Below are positions 1 through 10,892 of a DNA stretch of 28,499 nt, one piece after another. The notes under the pieces were generated by a model. It was not told where the DNA came from, did not search any database, and was given only the letters and a program-made list of their open reading frames with translations. The stretch's first letter is position 1; every line of letters begins with the position of its first letter. Origin of the DNA: Asterionellopsis glacialis (Eukaryota; Bacillariophyta; Plagiogrammaphyceae; Rhaphoneidales; Asterionellopsidaceae); NCBI GenBank assembly GCA_014885115.2, contig WKLE02003819.1, positions 1-28,499 of the forward strand, in the 5' to 3' direction. A program made the position numbers and the translations under genes.

Positions 1-1120
1 ATTCTAGTCCACACATAAGTTTGCTCATCTTCTCTTGGAAAATATCCGCTGAACTTGCTACTCCCATAGGTAGGCGTAAGTATTCCTACTTTCCCCATGG
101 TAGTACGATAGTGCACAGCTTACTAGCATCGGCATCTAATCGTATGTGATAGTAATCCATATTTAAGTCTAGTGACGATGCATATGAGAAACCTTCAAGT
201 TTCGTAAGTAATTCCTGAATATGAGGAATGGGGAACGGATATCGTATGATACACTCATTCAATTTCCTAAAGTCAGAAATAAACCTGATAGTATCGTTTT
301 TCTTAGGTCGTGGAAAGCTAGGAGCTGCCAATTCGGACCTGTTGACTTTACGTAGAACTCCAATACGCACGAGCCGTTCTACCTCTTCTTTAAGTAGTCG
401 GTAGTATACGTGTGGTACTGGATAGGCTTTTCCGTGATAGGGTTTGGAGCCTTCTTTTATTTTTATAACGACTGGGTTGATGTTCCACGTACCCAGGGTA
501 CCGTCAAATAGAGGTTCATACTTCTTAAGTAGTATGTTTAAAGCTGTTCTGTCCTTAGGAGGCAGATGCCAGCATAACCTTGTGACTTTGTCTAGGTCAG
601 CCTTATCATAAGTAGCGGCCAGTATCTTGTCCATACGACTAGTGGCTTCGCGTACTTGTTGAGGCTCAGTGAGTTCCTGTAGCATACTGTACGTTTCCTT
701 GATTTCATAATCAGTCGATTTCATTGGGACTTCTGTGTCCTCCCAAGTCATTATGCACTGCTTATAGTTGAGTATCATACCTAGTTCTTCTAGGAGCTCG
801 CATCCGATTATCATATCGTATGATTGTTGACCTTTAGTCTCGTTGACATGACATTCCCATTCAATGGCCTTTCGTTCATCAAATTCGGGCAATTTGAATA
901 TCGCACGGACCTTTTGATTGGTTGAGAAATTTCCGCCCTTAGTCTTCCAGAGTGTCTTAGGTGCGGGTTTACATTTAAGCTTTTCGCAAAATTTCTTATT
1001 TACTATAGTGGCTGAAGTGCCAGAATCTAAAAGTACTTTAAGTGGTTTAGTTTTCTGCCTACACCCTTTACGTACTAACAACAACGCAACCGTTACCAGA
1101 CGGGTGTGTCTAGTTTTGGA
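1..1120 (-). pseudogene. Ty3/gypsy pol: aspartic protease and N-terminal reverse transcriptase, interrupted
   Basis: The frame opens after a TAG at 1121-1123. It carries a retropepsin-type active site (LLDSGTSATIV, near 1030-1000), then a linker and the reverse transcriptase fingers and palm (FPRPKKNDTIRFISDFRKLN; YPFPIPHIQELL; SLDLNMDYYHIRL). A TAG at 86-88 falls inside the conserved LPWGK-x-EYLRLPMG segment, and the same frame continues beyond it to the window edge (EYLRLPMGVASSADIFQEKM). The catalytic YVDD box is outside the window. The usual glycine of the DLNMGYYHI motif is aspartate here. The frame differs from the preceding gag frame, so a frameshift lies between about 1094 and 1120. 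The in-frame stop and the shift make this a pseudogene. Confidence 0.88.
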
Positions 1121-1179
1121 CTATGTAAGTCCGGGAAAGTATTGCAAGACAGAATATTAGGCGTTTCGTAGTTAGATAA

Positions 1180-1216
1180 TTCATTTTCTACGTTATTTGC
1201 TACGTTATTTGCTACG
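1180..1216 (-). repeat. 12-bp tandem repeat in gag-pol junction
   Basis: On the minus strand the 12-mer GTAGCAAATAAC occurs twice in a row, followed by a related third unit (GTAGAAAATGAA). In the gag frame it would encode V-A-N-N, V-A-N-N, V-E-N-E. It is a minor length-variable linker. Confidence 0.7.
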
Positions 1217-1227
1217 GGGATTATATC

Positions 1228-2430
1228 TCATTCTTCATCGCTATCAATACTTAAGGTATCAAAGTTGAAGTTGTATCGTTGTTCTACATCAGTATCGGTA
1301 TCACTGGAATTCTTGCCGTTATCACTGCGTTTGCACTTGTTTTTACTAGACGAATCCTTAGTCAATAAGTCTTTGACTTGAACCGCAATGGCATTCAATT
1401 CCTGCTTATCGTACTTGTTGTACCACAAGCGCTTGTACTTTGGCTGTTCTTCCTTGCCACCATCTTTCTGATGTTGATCGATGTACTTGTCTAAGGCATG
1501 GCATTGGTTGGTATCGTGAGAACTGTTTTTGTGAATTTTGCAGTACTTGCGTTTGCCTTTATTAGCCATATAATCTTTACCGTCTCGGCCGTTTGTTGGA
1601 TTGTTAGCTTTGTCCTTACGAGGCTGTTTATCTTTAGACTTAGGACCTGACGGATCTGGTAGATTGTCCGTAACTTCCATACGTTCCAGAAATTCCAGAA
1701 ACGCTGGCAGGTCTTTGTCCTGAGGGTCGAATCCTTGACGGGTCATTTCCTTGCTCCATGTATTGGGAATTCTGAATTCAAGGATCTCTAGTAGTTCTTC
1801 GTTGGAGAGCTTTGAGTTCTCGTCTGCTCCAGGGAACTTCTTCAAGTAGCCATTTAGCGTGTGGAGAGCAGCTTGGTTCTCTTTAGACATTAGTTCATGT
1901 GGCTTCCTGAGGAATCAACGTATATAGCGTTTCTGCTTCATGAGCGCCTTAAGTGGGAAAGAATGCTTCTTAAGGTCATCTTTGACCAACTTGAAGTGCT
2001 CCACTGTCTCATTACCGCGTTGCGTAGCCGTGGCGTTGAATACTCACAGACCTTCTCCGCATAGTAAAGCACGGGCCATCGAGTAGTGAGCGGGCCCGGT
2101 CGTGATGCATTGTCCGCAAATCACTTGGTCCAGATTATTGAACCAGTCCAGTAGTTCTCTAGGAGATCCGTGATTGAAGTACAGAAACTCCATAGTATAC
2201 TTTTCTTCGGAGTTTTGATCTCCAGGATTCGATAACAGACTAACTTTCACGTACTGCGCCTTGGCTAGCTTCTGTTCTTCTGTACTCGGAATTTCAAGTG
2301 GGATAGGAGGCGGCGGGTAGCTTCGACCATTGCCTCGGTTAGGGGTAACAACTTTCATGTTGGAATTAGGTAAAGTATCGGAATTAAATTGGATATTAGA
2401 CTTACCGCTTTTTGCATGGAGTGTTAACAC
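1228..2430 (-). pseudogene. Ty3/gypsy gag-like polyprotein, broken by nonsense codons
   Basis: One reading frame runs from 2430 to 1228 and is interrupted by two TGA codons (2044-2046 and 1915-1917). Between and after the stops the translation stays gag-like: a helical segment with a WFNNLDQV motif, then a knuckle with the spacing C-x2-H-x4-H-x4-C (CKIH...H....C), near 1535-1570. This is a variant of the usual CCHC zinc knuckle with His at the second position. The frame ends at a third TGA (1228-1230) but stays open beyond it to about 1095, so that stop may also be secondary. The frame's first codon is GTG just after an in-frame stop. The first ATG is in the NSNMKVV stretch, near 2358. Both internal stops fit CGA-to-TGA changes. 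Confidence 0.8.
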
Positions 2431-2784
2431 TATACACTATGCTGACAACAATTATTGAAAAGTGATAGTAAATGTTGAGAATGGAGTACAAATTGTATGA
2501 GTGATTAAATTATGAGCTATTTTAGACTTTAACTAAAAATACCCGACAATTCACCGATTCGTCTTCTCAACCCAAAAGCAGTACAGGATCCTACAGCGGA
2601 TCTACTTAGAGTTCGGTTTCCAATGGAGTTCGGTTTTAACATGTGAACCAAACTCCCCAAGCCAGCCAATCGGAACGCTCCGAGTCAGGCACGTCACCGT
2701 GTTCTGCTGCGGAGTGGAATTTGATACGCTTTGCATCGTGATGTTAGCGTTCGCAATAATGCTGTGCATCACTGCGCGTTCGCG
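2431..2784. other. Non-coding: presumed 5' UTR/LTR side of the gypsy element
   Basis: I see no open frame that looks coding. By position this should include the leader and probably part of the 5' LTR of the minus-strand gypsy element. The motif GAGTTCGGTTT occurs twice close together (about 2610-2640). A TG-start/CA-end LTR pair and a tRNA primer site could not be assigned. Confidence 0.4.
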
Positions 2785-2883
2785 TCTGTCCGTGTGATGA
2801 CGTCATCACATCATCTCATCTGTCTGTGTGATGATGTCATCATGTCATCACATCTGTCTGGTCTGTGACATCATCGCATCACG
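2785..2883. promoter_or_regulatory. Tandem CRE/bZIP-type palindrome cluster
   Basis: Three diverged copies of a roughly 30-38-bp unit (about 2785-2819, 2820-2853, 2854-2883) each combine a CTGTC/CTGTCTG stretch with TGATGAyGTCATCA-like sequence. The first contains a perfect 18-bp palindrome at 2793-2810 centred on TGACGTCA. The second has TGATGTCA at the same place, a single CpG-to-TpG change. TGACGT sites are known CO2/cAMP-responsive bZIP elements in diatom promoters. Here the cluster may belong to the LTR of the adjacent element or to a host promoter. Function is inferred. Confidence 0.5.
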
Positions 2884-3083
2884 GTCCGTCCGTACTACAG
2901 TTGATTGACATATCGCGCGAGTTTCACGACTCGCCTACTGTAGGTTTCTTTGCGAAATTGCCGTGTCTTGGTCTACCACAATGTTGACCACGAGGCCTTC
3001 CTCGGTGTTCGTTGCCACTAGGTTCTTGTTTTGGCTTTACTGCCATTGGCTTGCTAGTATCATTGGATGACATGGTCAATCCG

Positions 3084-3213
3084 TAATTATTTTAACAATG
3101 TTGAAACTACAACTCCCGGAGGAGGCTTTCCGTGCTGTACAAGCAACGTGTTAGCGTAGTCCAGTCGTTGAGAGATATAACTTTGATGATAAACCAGATT
3201 GTTAAAATAATTA
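3084..3213. repeat. 130-bp segment bounded by perfect 16-bp inverted repeats
   Basis: TAATTATTTTAACAAT at 3084-3099 is the exact reverse complement of the sequence at 3198-3213; the pairing does not extend into the flanks. The enclosed 98 bp show no open frame. The arrangement could be a tiny MITE-like element, or two LTR ends facing each other (an AACA end and a TGTT start). I cannot choose between them from one copy. Confidence 0.6.
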
Positions 3214-3804
3214 TGATCATATCGGTGACGATCGTTATCGTTACATCTTGATCATTCTGCGGCCGGTATCTTTCTGATGATGGGCCTGACTATTCCGTAT
3301 TTTACCACGTCAGTTCCGTCAGTAAGTTCGATGTCTTCTTCCTCCAATGCCGCATATCTATTATTTGATGGGAAATTATTATCTCTAACCTTATATTTTG
3401 TCTTGTTATGAACCTGCTTCAACACACCTGAGTATTTTGTACGGTAAAAATAATAAAAAAATTATGACGCCACGCACGATTCTCTGTGTCGTGTTCCAAA
3501 AATGAGAAAAAATCAGATTCTGCTTTTTTCGTTTGTCCCGTCTGCATCAGTCACGTCTTATGTGTAGCCATCTTGCCATGCTCCGTCGCGATCTTCTCTG
3601 TGTGAATCATCGTTTCGTTTGCCAACTCCATGAAAAATTAGTTTGACCAACACTATCACTGCCGCGTCACTTTTTCTGTTGAGCTACTCACACTGGAGGA
3701 CAGGAAACGATCACATTGTAACGAAGGAAGCTCTATCGTCTGTAACTTATCGCTTTCATTGCCGCCTATCTGACTTTACTCGACGACAATACAGAAGTTT
3801 GACA
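3214..3804. other. Non-coding upstream region of the desaturase-like gene
   Basis: No coding frame is convincing here. An in-frame extension of the downstream gene runs up to 3643, but it lacks a targeting signal at its start, whereas the ATG at 3805 begins a clear signal peptide. I therefore treat 3214-3804 as promoter and 5' UTR. No TATA box or other element could be fixed. Confidence 0.5.
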
Positions 3805-6183
3805 ATGAAACTTTCCTTAAATCTATTCCTTGCAGTTCTTATTTCTGCAGAGCTTGATACCTCTCAAGCCTTTACGACCTTTGGTGTTCAAAATCACAAT
3901 ATCCGTTCAATTCGTGCTACTGTCACAAATCCATCCTCTTGGTTTGCTTTTCGTACAATGAACACTCCACAAAAAATGAGTAGTACTGATGACGACGATG
4001 ACGACAACAACGATACTACCGTGAATGGTGGTAAAGGACAAGAAGAAAAAGAACAACCCAAGTCAGCAGCCATGGAATGGGCGAAACAACAAAAGATGGA
4101 ATTACAACAAGAAGAGAAACAAGAAGCAGAATCTACTGCTACTACCACTACTGACAATGATCGAAACAACAAGAAAAAGAAGAAATTTGTCATTGTGGGT
4201 GGTGGATGGGGTGGTTGGGGTGCTGCCAAGGCTTTGTGTCAAGCAGGGTTAGAGAATGTGGATATTACATTGATAGATGCATTACCTGATCCAACAGGGC
4301 AAACACCATACTTGAGTAAGACTGGCAAACCAGTTGAGGCCGGTACCCGTGGGTTTTGGAAAGATTATCCCAACATTAATGCTTTATGTGAAGAATTGAA
4401 TTTGGACGAAAATGAAGTCTTTACTCCCTTCACCAATTCAAGTTTTTATTCACCTGATGGATTAGAAGCAACAGCACCTGTCTTTTCAGAAGCAACCCTA
4501 CCGTCCTTGTTACCTGAAGGATTAACAGACAATTTACCATTCCTTCAAGACTTGATAGGACAAGCGGCCGAAGAAGCTTTCCCACAATTACCATCACCTT
4601 TTGGACAAGTATTGGCAACATTCCCATTATTTGAACGTATCCCCTTGGCTGATCGTGCCTCCATGGTAGGATTATTACTTGCTACGATTGATTGTTTAGG
4701 ATCAGATGAAAATGTTCAAGAACAATATGATCGTATGACAGCTCATGATCTGTAAGTGTTATTATATGTAGAGTATGATTGATGGACGATTCCCTCATTG
4801 ATTCGTTTGTGAGACTCGTGAATGCTTAACCCCTTCCACCTATCTTATTTCGTTTGTTTGTATAATATGTATCCATATTATGATTTTTAGTTTCATTAAA
4901 TTTAACCTATCCAAACGATTAGTGGATGATTTTATTCGTCCCACATTATTAGTTGGTTTATTCAAACCACCGGAAGAACTCAGTGCATTGGTAGTAATGG
5001 AATTACTTTATTATTATGCATTGGCACATCAAGATAGTTTTGATGTGCGTTGGATTAAAAAGGGTACAGTTCAAGATTCATTGATTGAACCCTTGGCTAC
5101 CAAGTTACAAAAGGAGTATGATTTAAATGTATTGGGTGGCTGTCGTGTAGGTGAAGTATCACTCAAGTCGGAAAATAATGATAAACTTACAGTTGATACA
5201 ATCTCTTACCAAACTATGGATGGCACGACCCAAACTTTGACTGACATTGATGGTGTAGTCATGGCATTGGGTTGTAAGGGTATGGAAGCTGTGATTCGTG
5301 CATCACCCGATTTAGCCAAATTAGATGTCTTTTCCAAGGCAGCCTCACTCAAGGGCATTGATGTTATATCCACACGTATATGGTTTGATCGTAAGGTACC
5401 CACACGTACCCCTGCTAATGTTTTTTCAAGATTTGATGCACTCAGAGGATCAGGTGGTACTTTCTTCATGTTGGATCAATTGCAAGAAGATGATCCATCA
5501 CTTTGGGGTGCCACTGATGACGAAGAAAATAAAAGTAACGATGAACCTCGTGGATCTGTAGTTGCATGTGATTTCTGTAAGTATATATATTATTGATTGT
5601 GCATTTTGTATCTAGATGTTTTTTATTTCTGCTTGTACATGGCTAATAAAGTTTTCCTTTTTATTTCTTTTACTCTCTCTTTTTGCGTTGTTCCCAATTC
5701 TTGTCTTCAACAAAAGACAATGCTGGTGCATTAATGAGCCTAAGTGATGATGATGTCATATCAACATTGACTGATGAATTATTGCCCAGTGCTGTACCTA
5801 AGTTTGCTGATGCCAAGGTAGTCGATTCATGGGTTGGTAAATATCCTGGTGTTGTCAGTTGGTTTTCACCTGGTAGTTATGACAAACGCCCTCCACTCGA
5901 AGGTGCAGGCCCCTCGGTCTTACCTACAATCAAATGCGCAGGTGATTGGGTACGTATGGGTGAACGTGAACATGGTGCTAAGGGACTATGCCAAGAACGC
6001 GCCTATGTGTCAGGATTAGAAGCTGCGAATGCACTGTTGCGTGATACAATTGGGAGTGGCTCTTCCTCCTCAATCGAAAAGGCTAAAGTATTGCCGGTGC
6101 GTGACGATGAACCACAATTCAAAGCAGGTGTTGCGATTAACAGAGAAGTTATGAAATATGTACCGCGTTTTTGGGTACGATAA
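3805..6183 (+). CDS. Plastid-targeted carotenoid desaturase-like FAD oxidoreductase (3 exons)
   Basis: Exons are 3805-4751, 4891-5576 and 5717-6183; both introns (139 and 140 bases) start GTAAGT and end AG. Joining them restores one frame of 699 residues across conserved text (DLFIKF; CDFYNAGAL). The ATG at 3805 sits in an ACAATG context and begins a hydrophobic signal peptide ending SQAF (residues 20-23), like the A-F cleavage motif of diatom plastid precursors. After an acidic and Lys/Gln-rich linker comes the FAD-binding GGGWGGWG (132-139). Then come AGTRGFWKDYP and FKPPEELSA...LYYYALAHQ, and near the C-terminus CAGDWVRMG and the AYVSGLEAANAL tail typical of phytoene/zeta-carotene desaturase relatives. 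It is more divergent than classical PDS or ZDS, so the substrate is not assigned. The gene ends 83 bases from its convergent neighbour. Confidence 0.87.
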
Positions 6184-6266
6184 GCAGAAGACAATTAGAA
6201 CTTTTCAAAGATGATAGACTATAATGCAGTACACAAACCTATAACTACTAGAGTAGCAAGAAGATT

Positions 6267-9200
6267 TTAACAAAAATCAAACTTACGCGTTTGATTTCTA
6301 TCTCGCATCTGCTTAACCTTTGCGCATGCACCCCACTCACTGTAATATTGTACTGATTTGTCAAAGTGTGATTCTGCGAGCGCATCTTGTCCAAAATGAT
6401 GCATAGCCAAAGCTGTACGTTCGCAGGCTATTGCACGTTCTAGTAAGAACCCTTCTGACTCTGCGATAGCAATCGCTTCGTAATATTTCGAAATTGCCTC
6501 TTCGCGATGCCCCATGAGAAAAGCGAATTCTGCCTGCACCAGAAGTAGTTTATCCAAATTGTTTGCTGGGTTGCTTCTTGCGAAGTGCTCAAGATTCTTA
6601 ATGCATACCCTGGCGATTTTAATGTATTTCTTATTCTTCTTCGTGTTGCGGCGTGCTAAAGCTAGAACGATTAGGCCTTCATAGTAGTAGAGTACACATT
6701 TTCGGTAGACTCCAGTACTCTTATACATCTGGCACTTTTGAGCCATTTCAAAAGCAAGATCGTAGTTATTGAAAGCATAAGCGAGGATGAGCCTGTAAAA
6801 AAACAGGGAGATTTCCAAATTGATGTTCTTGCTTCTTCGAGCAAGCCCTAACATGAAATCTTGGTTAATTCTATCACCCGTCAAGATTAAAGGATCGCTT
6901 GTTTTACCCATGAAATTGTCAACTAATTGAAGTGTCAATGACGTGAAATCTACCCATACATTTTGTTTGTACGATCTTATCAAGTCTGAATAGTTCGAAA
7001 ATTCAGCCTCCGCTTTGCCAAGTGGAATCCTGTTCCATATAAATGTGCAATAGTAATATGCTGCATTCATTGATATTTCAATATCTCCAATCTCTAACCC
7101 ACAACGGATACAATCTTTAAGAGGCTGTAAACATACCCGGGATGACTTTTTGAAATGGAAAATACATCCATTTACAATAAAATTCACTCGAGGGTACCAT
7201 TCCTTACGATCAAACCTTCGAACTAGCTTCAGCGCCAACTCACCATACCTACATGCATCATCTGTTTTGTCGAGACCAATCAACACAAGACCTAATGAAG
7301 CAAAGGCCCAAGATGATACAGCACACAGTCCATGCTTTAGGGTCAACTGGACCATTCTAAAGGTTACCAAAGGCAGGTAGGGTGACACTGAAAGGAAAAT
7401 ACAAGGAGATGCAACATTCAAGATTGACATCGCAGCCAATTTTGATTCCTCCGTCATGGAGGGGAGACACATAATGTCGTCATCAGTCAGCCCTCGAAGA
7501 AGGAGTCTTGTCTTGATGTATTCCTTCATAACAGTAATTTTCCACACTTTTGATGGGAAAGGTTGTCCTAAGCTCTTTAAAACATTTAGGGCCGTGTGTA
7601 TTCCATCGTTTAACTTGTTTTGTGCACCATACGAGATAATTCTAGTAGCATGCGCAACAATCGTGTCACTAAGTGAACCAGCATTCGTTAGCACTGCTTC
7701 GGTCATCTTCTCCATCTTTTTCCAATCACCAAGACAATATGCTAACTCTGCTGATGCATTGTGCAATGATAAAGAAAGAAAATATTCATCCCTGAACAAA
7801 AGGTGCAGCAAATAAAAACATCAAGAAAGAATACAAACGTCAATATGCACCAAAAGCCTGATGATCAACAAAATATGGGTTGTAAGACGCGTACCTCCAA
7901 GGATTCTTACTCAGCAGACATAACCCAAGATCCAAATAGGCACTAGACGTCGTGAAATCAGAAGCTGCTGACGCCTGTTGGGCAGCTTGCAGGAATATAT
8001 CAGCTACTTCGTCCTTCTCGTCTTGATCTTCAATCAAATAAATTCCTCTAGTAAATTGATCCGCTAAAAGAAAAATATTTGTTTCGATACCGTCATTATC
8101 AGACAAAGAGTCCATTAACTTCCGTCCAATATTGAGGTGAAATTTGTCACGTTCCTCTTCTGGTACCAAGAGATATGCAGCTTGTTGAATCTGGTCATGG
8201 ACGAACGTAAAACAGGAGTTGCAACCATCTTGCAGCAGTAACCCTTGTCTTGTTGCAACCATAAGAGCCCTTGGAACATCAATGTCACTCAATAAATCAT
8301 GTAGCAAGTATTCATCAAAGTCGCCTCCAAGGCAAGATGCAGTTGCAATGACAACTTGTACGGCTTCCGATTGTGATTCAATCTTACTTACAAAAAAGTC
8401 TACAGCATCGTCATAGTACTCTGACGGAGATACCGACAGTTGGTTCCATCTCCATTGTCCAGCGTCATCCTTGCACAACACCCCCTGACCTTCTAATGAC
8501 TTTAAATATTCAACAACAAAAATCCCGTTCCCAGCTGTGTGCTTGTAAACAGTTTCCGTCAACAGATCACTCAGAGTATGATTAGGACATAAACTTAGCA
8601 TATCTCTGATGATGCCATTTACTGCGCACTCCGATAGGCTTGACAATTCAATATTGGTAATATGAGACTTGACATTGTCCTCCAAAGAACACAGCATCTC
8701 TGCCACCGGATTACTTTCTGATACCTCATTGTCTCGACACGTCGCAACTAGAACAAGTCCTTGACAATTTTCCATAATTGCTAAAGATTGAAAGAGACCC
8801 AATGAAGCAGGGTCCGCCCATTGCAAGTCATCAATGCAAAGCACTAATGGCTCTTTCGGCGAACAAATCGCCCGAACAAACTTACAAAATACAGTCTTCA
8901 GCTGACTCTGAGATATCACACCTTTGACGTAGTGAGTTGCGCTCTTCCCGTCTATATCAAGCAGCGGACCCAGTGCAGGTATCATGTCAAACAAGAGTAG
9001 ACCTTCTGGGTCGACAGCTTCCATCACAGATTTCTTAGCAGCATGAAAAACCTCATCATCTCTCTGTGAAAGGAGATTGACAAAATCAGTGAATGCATGA
9101 ACAAATGCAGAATATGGTTGTGGAATTTTCATTCTATCAAACTTCCCCATTATAAAATACCCCCCTCTTTCATTTGCTGCCTGAAATAGTGTTTTTCTTG

Positions 9201-9555
9201 CCAGTGCGGTTTTGCCAGTACCGCTTTTGCCGGATATCAAAATAAGTTCGTTGGTGGAGACATACGACATACGACGATCAAATGCTTGGAATAGAAGTGC
9301 TTGTTCACATTTACGGTCATAAAGCTCGCTGGGTTCTCCCTTGCAAATCATCATGGGGTGCTCTGGAATATTTTCTTCATAATTACCAATGTTAATACTT
9401 GGACTGCTATCGAAACTTATCAAAGTATTTTGCAGATATTCTCTGTTTGAATTTGACGGAACTGCGGACAAGCTTGAGTCTGATGCTTCTTCCTTTTCGG
9501 GATATCTATGTCGCTTTGAGCTTGCTTCCTCGTGATCTATCATCGGAGTCTGCAT
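6267..9555 (-). CDS. AAA_16-type signalling ATPase with helical/TPR-like C-terminus (2 exons)
   Basis: Exons on the minus strand are 9555-7895 and 7791-6267. The 103-base intron (7894-7792) begins GTACGC and ends TTCAG; splicing gives KNPW-RDEYFLSL and 1061 residues. The ATG at 9553-9555 is the first after an upstream stop. Residues 109-116 are a Walker A motif (GKSGTGKT), and 237-248 a Walker B with the DDLQWAD box of the AAA_16/MalT-like predicted ATPases. An arginine/PYSAF region lies between them. The C-terminal half is alpha-helical, with repeats typical of TPR-like modules (NASAELAYCLGDWKKM; RAIACERTALAMHHFG). In cyanobacterial and diatom relatives this core is often flanked by a protein kinase and GAF, histidine kinase or cyclase domains. 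None is visible here, so this is a short version. It probably works as a sensor or scaffold ATPase; ligand unknown. Confidence 0.85.
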
Positions 9556-9699
9556 ACCGGACGCGGTATTCTCCTTTTGTAACCTAGTGTTACAATTTGT
9601 GCATCAGCTAAAGTGCGCACATTGTCAGCATTTGTAATGATTCCAATTATTTGCTCGATTCTACATCGACATAGGGTTAGATATTTTCAGGGAGTTCCA

Positions 9700-9745
9700 G
9701 TATGGTGTACCCTCGTACCTGTACCTGGTACACTGGTACGTGGAC
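9700..9745. repeat. GTAC-rich palindromic stretch
   Basis: Within about 45 bases the tetramer GTAC occurs five times, some in CCTGGTACA and TGGTACG contexts. Similar GGTACC clusters occur at 14787-14818 and 21185-21210, all in intergenic DNA. The role is unknown. Confidence 0.45.
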
Positions 9746-10697
9746 AGGGGTTATGTACGACCAAATCCCCGATTTTATTTCTAAAAACCACTGCACAATT
9801 CCAATTTTGATACTATCTACGTTCAAGTTCATTTCCGCCGCTGCCTCATCCTCAGAAAGTACTTGGTACAACGTCAACACAAAGTCTGTCCTGTACCTGA
9901 ACGTACTGTACAGAGAGTAGAGATCACATAGTTAGGTTCGGTTGTAGAAATATAAGTAAAAGTAATATCGTCTAGTAATTGCCGAACTATAACAGTTGTA
10001 GTAGACTTCATTGATAGCGGAGAATATTGATAATAAAAATCCGCCCATAGTAGCATATAACTATCGTTTTGTTTGTAGAAATAATTAAACACTTTCTAAA
10101 GGATAGTACATACCATTTAAGTCGATATGACTAATCATGTTTATGTTGGAGGAGATACAGTATTCAAGAGTACCTAAATGTTCACAGATACATATATATA
10201 GGATAATTGTACCATTTGGTCCTCTCTGTACTTTTTCTTAGATATTAATCTTAGAGATTCAAGATTGAATTCAATCTTGCCAATCTCTTTAAGAATGCGG
10301 GTTCAGTCAACACAAGATAAGTTCATGATAATGGGATGTCATTCGTTTACTTGTTGATGGCCGCTACCGCGAATGGTATGTACAGAAGCTACTACTGTGA
10401 CCAAGATCGTATTTTGACGTCAGTAAAGTATATTTGTCAATAGAGATAGAACAATTAATAGGGAAATTTATATTGTAGATGGTACAGTACCTGGAACCAG
10501 AAAACAATAAAGAGTAAGTGACTAACTCGTACAGAAATCATTAAATATTATTATTTAATGATCTATTGCTACGATGCACATAATGTAGCAGTCGTGGATA
10601 GAATCACGTGAAATCTGATGTATCGATGGTTGCATTCTGCAGTTTTTAGTACTGATAAAAAATAATATATGAAAATAACGGATATTATCCCATCTTC

Positions 10698-10724
10698 CTG
10701 TCTGTCTGTCTGTCTGTCTGTCTG
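10698..10724. repeat. (CTGT)n microsatellite
   Basis: This is an uninterrupted 27-base run of the tetramer CTGT (6.75 copies), followed by CTGTCG. It lies about 170 bases upstream of the reductase start. Confidence 0.9.
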
Positions 10725-10892
10725 CTGTCGAGTACGAGTACACCAAAACTTAGAAACGCGAAACGGGAGAAAGTTCGAAAGTGTGCTCCAAATTTCATTC
10801 AAACACTGAGCAGATGATCGACAATGGCATAGTTAGTCCTCACTTTCAAACAAGCGTGTTCCTTTTCACAATATCCCATAAGACACTCGACA

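Larger units (their letters stand above)
1..2430 (-). mobile_element. Decayed Ty3/gypsy LTR retrotransposon, 5' half
   Basis: Reading the minus strand, a gag-like region is followed by an aspartic protease and the start of a reverse transcriptase in the Ty3/gypsy order. The element runs off the left edge, so the rest of pol and the 3' LTR are outside the window. The 5' LTR should lie above 2430, but I could not define its ends or a primer binding site. Gag and protease are in different frames, and at least four nonsense codons interrupt the coding (at 2044-2046, 1915-1917, 1228-1230 and 86-88). The copy therefore cannot encode its proteins as it stands. It still contains normal CpG, unlike the island near 22-25 kb. 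Confidence 0.88.
9556..10892. other. Non-coding intergenic region with simple repeats
   Basis: This is a divergent promoter region between the AAA_16 ATPase and the sphingolipid reductase. I see no coding frame that is more than chance. It holds a GTAC/GGTACC-rich stretch at about 9700-9745 and a CTGT microsatellite at 10698-10724. Short peptides open in the microsatellite (D-R-Q-T repeats) are artefacts of it. Confidence 0.55.

Noticed and set aside
2431..3100. Possible complete 5' LTR of the gypsy element
   Set aside because: Several TGTT and AACA pairs could be ends, but without a second LTR or a primer binding site none can be chosen.
3643..3804. In-frame N-terminal extension of the desaturase-like gene
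   Set aside because: The extension lacks a targeting signal, whereas the ATG at 3805 starts a signal peptide with an A-F motif in a good context.
10555..10802. Overlapping minus-strand frames with D-R-Q-T repeats
   Set aside because: They are created by the CTGT microsatellite.
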